This document shows, piece after piece, positions 59,622 through 64,000 of a stretch of DNA of 64,000 bases; position 1 is the stretch's first letter; each line of letters begins with the position of its first letter. The position numbers and the translations under genes were made by a program. The stretch covers positions 6,882,001 to 6,946,000 of the forward strand of contig NZ_CP107958.1 of assembly GCF_036075115.1 (NCBI RefSeq). The letters are read 5' to 3'. Below the pieces are notes generated by a model, which saw only the letters and a program-made list of their open reading frames with translations, was not told the origin of the DNA and made no database searches. This DNA is from Streptomyces sp. NBC_00377 (lineage in GTDB: Bacteria; Actinomycetota; Actinomycetes; Streptomycetales; Streptomycetaceae).

Positions 59622-60623
59622 GTGGATGTTTCCCTGGCCCTATGGGTCCTGACCATCGTGGGCCTTGCCGCCCTCATCGCGGTCGATTTCTTCATCGGCC
59701 GCAAGCCGCACGACGTGTCGATCAAGGAAGCCGGGATCTGGACGGTCGTCTGGATCGCCCTTGCCGGACTCTTCGGAGCCGGGCTGCTCGTTTTCGGCGG
59801 AGGTGAACCGGCCGGCGAGTTCTTCGCGGGCTTCATCACCGAGAAGTCGCTCAGTGTCGACAACCTCTTCGTCTTCGTCCTGATCATGGCGAAGTTCTCG
59901 GTCCCGTCGCAGTACCAGCAGCGGGTCCTGCTCGTGGGCGTCCTCATAGCCCTGGTCCTGCGGGCGATCTTCATCGCCGCGGGCGCCGCGATCCTCGCCA
60001 GCTTCGCGTGGGTGTTCTACCTCTTCGGCGCCTTCCTCATCTGGACCGCCTGGAAGCTCATCCAGGAGGCCCGGGCCGACGAGGAGGACGAGGAGTTCGA
60101 GGAGAACAAGCTGCTCAAGGCCGTCGAGAAGCGCTTCGGCGTGGCCGACCGCTATCACGGCACGAAGCTGTGGATCGAGCAGAACGGCAAGCGGGTCATG
60201 ACCCCGATGCTGGTCGTGATGCTCGCCATCGGCACGACCGACGTGCTCTTCGCCCTCGACTCGATCCCGGCGATCTTCGGTCTGACGCAGGACCCGTACA
60301 TCGTCTTCACGGCCAACGCGTTCGCCCTGATGGGTCTGCGTCAGCTGTACTTCCTCATCGGCGGTCTGCTGAGGAAGCTGGTCCACCTGAGCTACGGCCT
60401 GTCGGTCATCCTCGGCTTCATCGGCGTGAAGCTGGTGCTGCACGCCCTGCACGAGTCCGGGGTCCACGTCCCCGAGATCAGCATCCCGGTCTCCCTCGGC
60501 GTGATCTGCTCCGTCCTGATCGTCACCACGATCACCAGCCTGCGGGCATCGCGCAAGCAGGCGGCGGACGAGGCGGCGCAGACCGGGAGCGAAGGCGCTC
60601 CGAAGGACAGCATCGAGGCCTGA
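59622..60623 (+). CDS. TerC-family membrane protein
   Basis: This 333-residue protein starts at GTG 59622 (VDVSLALWVLTIVGL), four bases after GGAGG. It has about eight membrane segments. TerC signatures are ALIAVDFFIGRKPHDVSIKEA, ITEKSLSVDNLFVFVLIMAKFSVPSQYQQRVLLVGV, DVLFALDSIPAIFGLTQDPYIVFTANAFALMGLRQLYF and GLSVILGFIGVKLVLHAL, including the paired acidic residues in membrane helices. TerC/Alx/MeeF homologues export manganese, often to supply secreted metalloproteins. The riboswitch upstream supports Mn2+ export. Confidence 0.94.
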   Translation: MDVSLALWVLTIVGLAALIAVDFFIGRKPHDVSIKEAGIWTVVWIALAGLFGAGLLVFGGGEPAGEFFAGFITEKSLSVDNLFVFVLIMAKFSVPSQYQQRVLLVGVLIALVLRAIFIAAGAAILASFAWVFYLFGAFLIWTAWKLIQEARADEEDEEFEENKLLKAVEKRFGVADRYHGTKLWIEQNGKRVMTPMLVVMLAIGTTDVLFALDSIPAIFGLTQDPYIVFTANAFALMGLRQLYFLIGGLLRKLVHLSYGLSVILGFIGVKLVLHALHESGVHVPEISIPVSLGVICSVLIVTTITSLRASRKQAADEAAQTGSEGAPKDSIEA

Positions 60624-60749
60624 CCACGGAGTACGTAGGAACAACCACCCCCGGGAGCGGTGCGCGGCCAATTGCCGAGCGCCGTTCCCGGTGCTTCGTT
60701 GAGAGCTGGGCGTTTCCGTGCGGGAGCGCCGGATCCGGGTGGAGGCACC

Positions 60750-61064
60750 ATGGGCACATCGCAGAGGTTCGTCCAGATCGTCGAGTTCGAGACCGACCGC
60801 ATCGACGAGATGCGGGCGCTCGCCGAGGAAGGGGATCAGCGCATCACCGGGCGAGCCGACGGCCCGACGCGCCGCCTGGTCCTGAAGGACCGGAACCAGC
60901 CGAACCGCTACCTCGTGGTCGTCGAGTTCGACTCCTACGAAGAAGCCATGCGCAACAGCGACGACCCCGAGACGGCCAAGTTCGCGGAGCGGATGGGCGC
61001 GCTCTGCACCAGCCCGCCGTCCTTCACCGACTGCGACGTCGAGGACACCACCGAGTTCCGCTGA
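60750..61064 (+). CDS. Small alpha/beta-barrel (ABM-like) hypothetical protein
   Basis: The ATG at 60750 follows GGAGG by four bases. The 104-residue product reads MGTSQRFVQIVEFETDRIDE, then RALAEEGDQRITGRADGPTR and YLVVVEFDSYEEAMRNSDDP, ending in SPPSFTDCDVEDTTEF. The beta-alpha-beta-beta pattern and EFDSYEEAM helix resemble dimeric ferredoxin-like antibiotic-biosynthesis monooxygenase folds. No catalytic residue can be named. It stands alone between terC and the antiporter gene. Confidence 0.78.
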   Translation: MGTSQRFVQIVEFETDRIDEMRALAEEGDQRITGRADGPTRRLVLKDRNQPNRYLVVVEFDSYEEAMRNSDDPETAKFAERMGALCTSPPSFTDCDVEDTTEFR

Positions 61065-61208
61065 CGGCGTCCGCGCACGGGCCCTCCTGTACCGGCCCGG
61101 CAAGCACAGGCGCCGGCCGGTACGGACCGCGGGGCCGGCACGGAGTACGGGTCGCGCGAGCCGTACGGCTGGCATGCGCAGCCCCTGCGCCTCTGCGACC
61201 ATCGCAGC

Positions 61209-62309
61209 ATGATCGCTCGGCTCGGATCGGTCACGGCCCGGTGGACATCCCTGGTGCCCGCGCTGGCGGTGGTCCTGCTGGCCCTGACCTGGGGGCGTGA
61301 CCTGCCTGGCGCGGTCGTCGCGGTGGTCACCCTGGTCCTCGCCGGAGCGGTCCTCACCGCCGTGCACCACGCGGAGGTCGTCGCCCACCGGGTCGGTGAA
61401 CCCTTCGGATCCCTCGTCCTCGCGGTCGCCGTGACCATCATCGAGGTCGCCCTGATCGTCACCCTGATGGCGGACGGCGGCGACAAGAGCTCGACCCTGG
61501 CCAGGGACACGGTCTTCGCGGCCGTGATGATCACCTGCAACGGCATCGTCGGCCTGTGCCTCCTGGTCGCCTCGCTGCGCCACGGCACGGCGATCTTCAA
61601 CCCGGAGGGCACCGGCGCGGCGCTGGCGACCGTCGCGACCCTGGCCACGCTCAGCCTGGTCCTGCCGACCTTCACCACCAGCAAACCGGGCCCGGAGTTC
61701 TCCACCGTCCAGCTCACCTTCGCCGCACTGTCCTCACTGGTCCTGTACGGCCTGTTCGTGGCGACCCAGACCATCCGGCACCGCGACTACTTCCTGCCGA
61801 TCACCCGGCAGGGAGACGTGATCACCGCCGACGACCACGCCGGCGCCCCCACATCCCGGACCGCCTGGACCAGCCTCGGGCTGCTCGGCCTGGCGTTGAT
61901 CGGCGTGGTGGGCCTCGCCAAGGGCGTCTCGCCCACGATCGAGTCCGGAGTGGACGCCGCCGGACTGCCCCAAGCGGTCGTCGGTGTGATCATCGCGCTG
62001 CTCGTGCTGCTCCCCGAGACGATCGCTGCGCTGCGCTCCGCCCGCCGCGACCGGGTGCAGACCAGCCTCAACCTCGCCCTAGGCTCCGCGATGGCCAGCA
62101 TCGGTCTCACGGTCCCGGCGGTCGCCCTGGCCTCCGTCTGGCTCTCAGGGCCGCTCGTCCTCGGCCTCGGCCCCACCCATATGGTGCTGCTCGCGCTGAC
62201 CGTCGTCGTCAGCTCGCTGACGGTGGTACCGGGACGGGCCACGCCGTTGCAGGGCGGCGTCCATCTCGTGCTGTTCGCGGCCTACCTGGAGTTGGCGATC
62301 AATCCGTAG
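61209..62309 (+). CDS. ChaA-type calcium/sodium:proton antiporter
   Basis: This 366-residue protein starts at ATG 61209. It has 10-11 membrane segments in two inverted halves. The alpha-repeat signatures are HHAEVVAHRVGEPFGSLVLAVAVTIIEVALIVTLM (first) and AVVGVIIALLVLLPETIAALRSARRDRVQTSLNLALGSAMASIGLTVPAV (second). Each has the conserved Glu in a helix break of CaCA exchangers. It exchanges Ca2+ or Na+ for H+ across the membrane. Its end overlaps the convergent MFS gene by 11 bp. Confidence 0.91.
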   Translation: MIARLGSVTARWTSLVPALAVVLLALTWGRDLPGAVVAVVTLVLAGAVLTAVHHAEVVAHRVGEPFGSLVLAVAVTIIEVALIVTLMADGGDKSSTLARDTVFAAVMITCNGIVGLCLLVASLRHGTAIFNPEGTGAALATVATLATLSLVLPTFTTSKPGPEFSTVQLTFAALSSLVLYGLFVATQTIRHRDYFLPITRQGDVITADDHAGAPTSRTAWTSLGLLGLALIGVVGLAKGVSPTIESGVDAAGLPQAVVGVIIALLVLLPETIAALRSARRDRVQTSLNLALGSAMASIGLTVPAVALASVWLSGPLVLGLGPTHMVLLALTVVVSSLTVVPGRATPLQGGVHLVLFAAYLELAINP

Positions 62310-63603
62310 CCGGTCGCACGGCGGCCACCCGCACCGGCCGGGTCTCCGGCAACAGCGCGAAGCAGCCCAGGCTGAGCAGCGCGATCCCCGTCAGATAGGC
62401 GCCCACACCCCACGGGACACGCCCCGAGTGCTCGGCGAGGGCGGTCGCCACGATCGGCGTGAGCGCGCCCCCGAGGACACCGCCCAGGTTGTAGCCGACC
62501 GCCGCACCGGTGCAGCGCACGCGCGGCGCGTAGAGCTCCGGCAGATACGCCGAGATCACCGCGAACATCGTGACGAAGGCGAGCAGCGCCCCCAGGAAGC
62601 CGAGGAACATCGGCAGCGGCTGGCCGGTCGAGAGCAGCGCGACCAGCGGGAACATCCACAGCGCCGCCGCCGCGCAGCCCACGAGGCACAACGGCCGGCG
62701 GCCGAAGCGGTCGCCGAGCATCGCCATCACGGGCGTCAGCGCACCCTTCACCACCACGGCGGCCATGATGCAGACCAGCATGACCGTGCGGCTGACCCCC
62801 AGCCGTTCCGTCGCGTACGCCAGGGACCAGGTCGTCACCGTGTAGAAGATCGCGTACCCGACGGCGAGCGCGCCGGCGGTCAGCAGGACGAGCCGCCAGT
62901 GGTCGCGCACGACCTCGGCGAGCGGCATACGCGCGTGGTCGTCGATCTCCAGGAACCGGGGGCTCTCGGGCAGCGACGACCGGAGCCACAGTCCGAGCAC
63001 GGCCAGCGCCCCGGCCGCCCAGAAGGGCACCCGCCACCCCCACTGCGTGAACTGCGCCTCCGCCAGCGTCACCGAGAGGACCAGCACCACCCCGTTGGCG
63101 AGCACGAAGCCCACCGCGGGGCCGACCTGCGGAAAGCTCGACCACAGCCCACGCCGCTCGGCGGGCGCGTGTTCCGCGGTCAGCAGCACCGCACCGCCCC
63201 ACTCCCCGCCGAGGCCCAGCCCCTGGAGGAAACGCAGGACGAGCAGCAGCAGGGGAGCGGCCACCCCGATCGTGTCGTACGTCGGCACACAGCCCACCGC
63301 GACCGTCGAGGCACCGGTCAGCAGCAGCGAGACGACGAGGACCGGCCGCCGCCCGCGCCGGTCCCCGATGTGCCCGAACAGCACCGCTCCCAGCGGCCGC
63401 GCCACGAACCCCACGCCGAACGTCGCGAACGCGGCCAGCGTCCCGGCCGCCGGCGAGAACGTCGGGAAGAAGAGCGGCCCCAGGATCAGCGCGGCCGCGG
63501 TCCCGTAGGCGAAGAAGTCGTAGAACTCGATGGCCGTCCCGGCGAGCGAGGCGGCCGCGAGCCGTGGCATGGAGGGCGCCGTCACGGTGCGTACGTCGTG
63601 CAT
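62299..63603 (-). CDS. MFS transporter, metabolite:proton symporter (MHS) type
   Basis: This 434-residue protein starts at ATG 63603. It begins with the MHS hallmark AASLAGTAIEFYDFFAYGTAAALILGPLFFP, then GFVARPLGAVLFGHIGDRRGRRPVLVVSLLLTG and FLQGLGLGGEWGGAVLLTAEHAP, shared with ProP, ShiA and KgtP. Twelve membrane segments are seen and the second-half repeat is GDRFGRRPLCLVGC. It imports a carboxylate, shikimate-like or betaine-like solute with protons; the substrate cannot be read. No catabolic gene is adjacent. Confidence 0.92.
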   Translation of the reverse strand: MHDVRTVTAPSMPRLAAASLAGTAIEFYDFFAYGTAAALILGPLFFPTFSPAAGTLAAFATFGVGFVARPLGAVLFGHIGDRRGRRPVLVVSLLLTGASTVAVGCVPTYDTIGVAAPLLLLVLRFLQGLGLGGEWGGAVLLTAEHAPAERRGLWSSFPQVGPAVGFVLANGVVLVLSVTLAEAQFTQWGWRVPFWAAGALAVLGLWLRSSLPESPRFLEIDDHARMPLAEVVRDHWRLVLLTAGALAVGYAIFYTVTTWSLAYATERLGVSRTVMLVCIMAAVVVKGALTPVMAMLGDRFGRRPLCLVGCAAAALWMFPLVALLSTGQPLPMFLGFLGALLAFVTMFAVISAYLPELYAPRVRCTGAAVGYNLGGVLGGALTPIVATALAEHSGRVPWGVGAYLTGIALLSLGCFALLPETRPVRVAAVRPATD

Positions 63604-63673
63604 GCCGCCTCAACTACCCACAGTGATCGCGGGTTACGGGGGCGCACGGGGGTGCGGCCCGCCGCGAGGGGGC

Positions 63674-64000
63674 TCAGTAGGTCACGATGATGCGCCGTGC
63701 GGGACCGTCGACGCGGACCGTGCCGTCGTAGGGGATGACGAACTGCGGGTCGGTGTGGCCGAAGTCCACGTCGAAGACGGCCAGGGTGTCGGGCGCGTAC
63801 GCCCGCAGCGCGAGCTCCACAGCCGCGCGCTGTCCGGCGGCGTAACGAGCGGCCTCCTCCGCGCTGTTGGGGTGCTCGAAGGACCAGCTCTTGGCGCGGC
63901 CCATCAGCAGCGCGGGGAAGTGCCGCAGCAGTCCGCGCTCACCCATGCTGCGCAGGACACGGGAGACCTCCGCGGCGCTCGGCAACTCCTCCGAGGTCTC
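63674..64000 (-). CDS. LD-carboxypeptidase (peptidase S66), C-terminal part
   Basis: The gene enters from beyond base 64000, so only its last 108 codons are seen. The sequence ETSEELPSAAEVSRVLRSMG, GLLRHFPALLMGRAKSWSFE and AVFDVDFGHTDPQFVIPYDG matches the C-terminal domain of S66 carboxypeptidases. GHTDP contains the catalytic His. Family members trim the terminal D-Ala from tetrapeptides of recycled murein or confer self-resistance to peptide-like antibiotics. The catalytic Ser and Glu would lie outside the window. Confidence 0.85.
   Translation of the reverse strand, partial: ETSEELPSAAEVSRVLRSMGERGLLRHFPALLMGRAKSWSFEHPNSAEEAARYAAGQRAAVELALRAYAPDTLAVFDVDFGHTDPQFVIPYDGTVRVDGPARRIIVTY

Overview
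The window is a very GC-rich actinobacterial chromosome segment, almost certainly from Streptomyces. The evidence is near-universal G/C third codon positions, frequent GTG and TTG starts behind GGAGG-type ribosome binding sites, and many Streptomyces-typical families (DUF574, DUF397 with an XRE/DUF5753 regulator, DUF3068, DUF6343, DUF4184). The polA, rpsA, coaE and uvrB neighbourhood resembles, from memory, the core-chromosome region around SCO1960-SCO2010 of S. coelicolor. I see no prophage, CRISPR array, complete insertion sequence, standard tRNA or biosynthetic gene cluster.

Layout. 1-2521: branched-chain amino-acid uptake genes livK-livH-livM (minus strand; livM runs off the left edge). 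2793-7024: a membrane protein and lipoprotein pair, a PaaI-type thioesterase and a large molybdopterin oxidoreductase. 7128-7328: short tandem repeats ahead of polA. 10370-14663: a DUF4184 membrane protein, a lytic transglycosylase behind a long structured leader, a 44-residue membrane peptide and a DUF3068 protein. 14653-22557: hrpB, a methyltransferase, then rpsA, a PAC2 protein, coaE and a TPR protein. 22580-25908: more 7-bp tandem repeats, small genes and a uracil-DNA glycosylase gene broken by an 11-bp tandem duplication. 25909-28947: a GntR regulator, a perfect operator palindrome, an NCS1 permease and a hydantoin-racemase-like protein, which look like one uptake and catabolism unit. 29497-32794: a conserved actinobacterial protein of unknown function, then a non-coding RNA with the layout of a circularly permuted tRNA joined to a long stem (bacterial Y RNA, YrlA type), then a FUSC-family protein.

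32852-39217: a frameshifted DUF899 gene, a 59-residue ORF, an ABC exporter, a divergent histidine-kinase-like ATPase / XRE-DUF397 regulatory module with two dyads between the arms, and the two ends of an internally deleted DUF574 methyltransferase. 39394-46362: a MocR regulator, a fold-back MITE-like element, an orphan gltD, small genes and a CorA transporter. 46642-53216: a methyltransferase, the psuG-psuK pseudouridine catabolic pair, a VOC protein, an MFS permease, an alkyltransferase and a secreted glycerophosphodiesterase. 53490-64000: an MHYT membrane protein, uvrB, two TerD-domain genes, terC under a yybP-ykoY (manganese) riboswitch, a calcium/proton antiporter, an MHS-type permease and the end of an LD-carboxypeptidase.

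How the genes work together. Housekeeping DNA, RNA and cofactor genes (polA, uvrB, the alkyltransferase, rpsA, coaE, hrpB) form the backbone. Small, separately regulated uptake or catabolic units and signalling modules are interspersed. The most notable items are the Y-RNA-like transcript, the three decayed genes whose lesions can be read directly, the fold-back repeat next to gltD, and the riboswitch or structured leaders ahead of terC and the transglycosylase.
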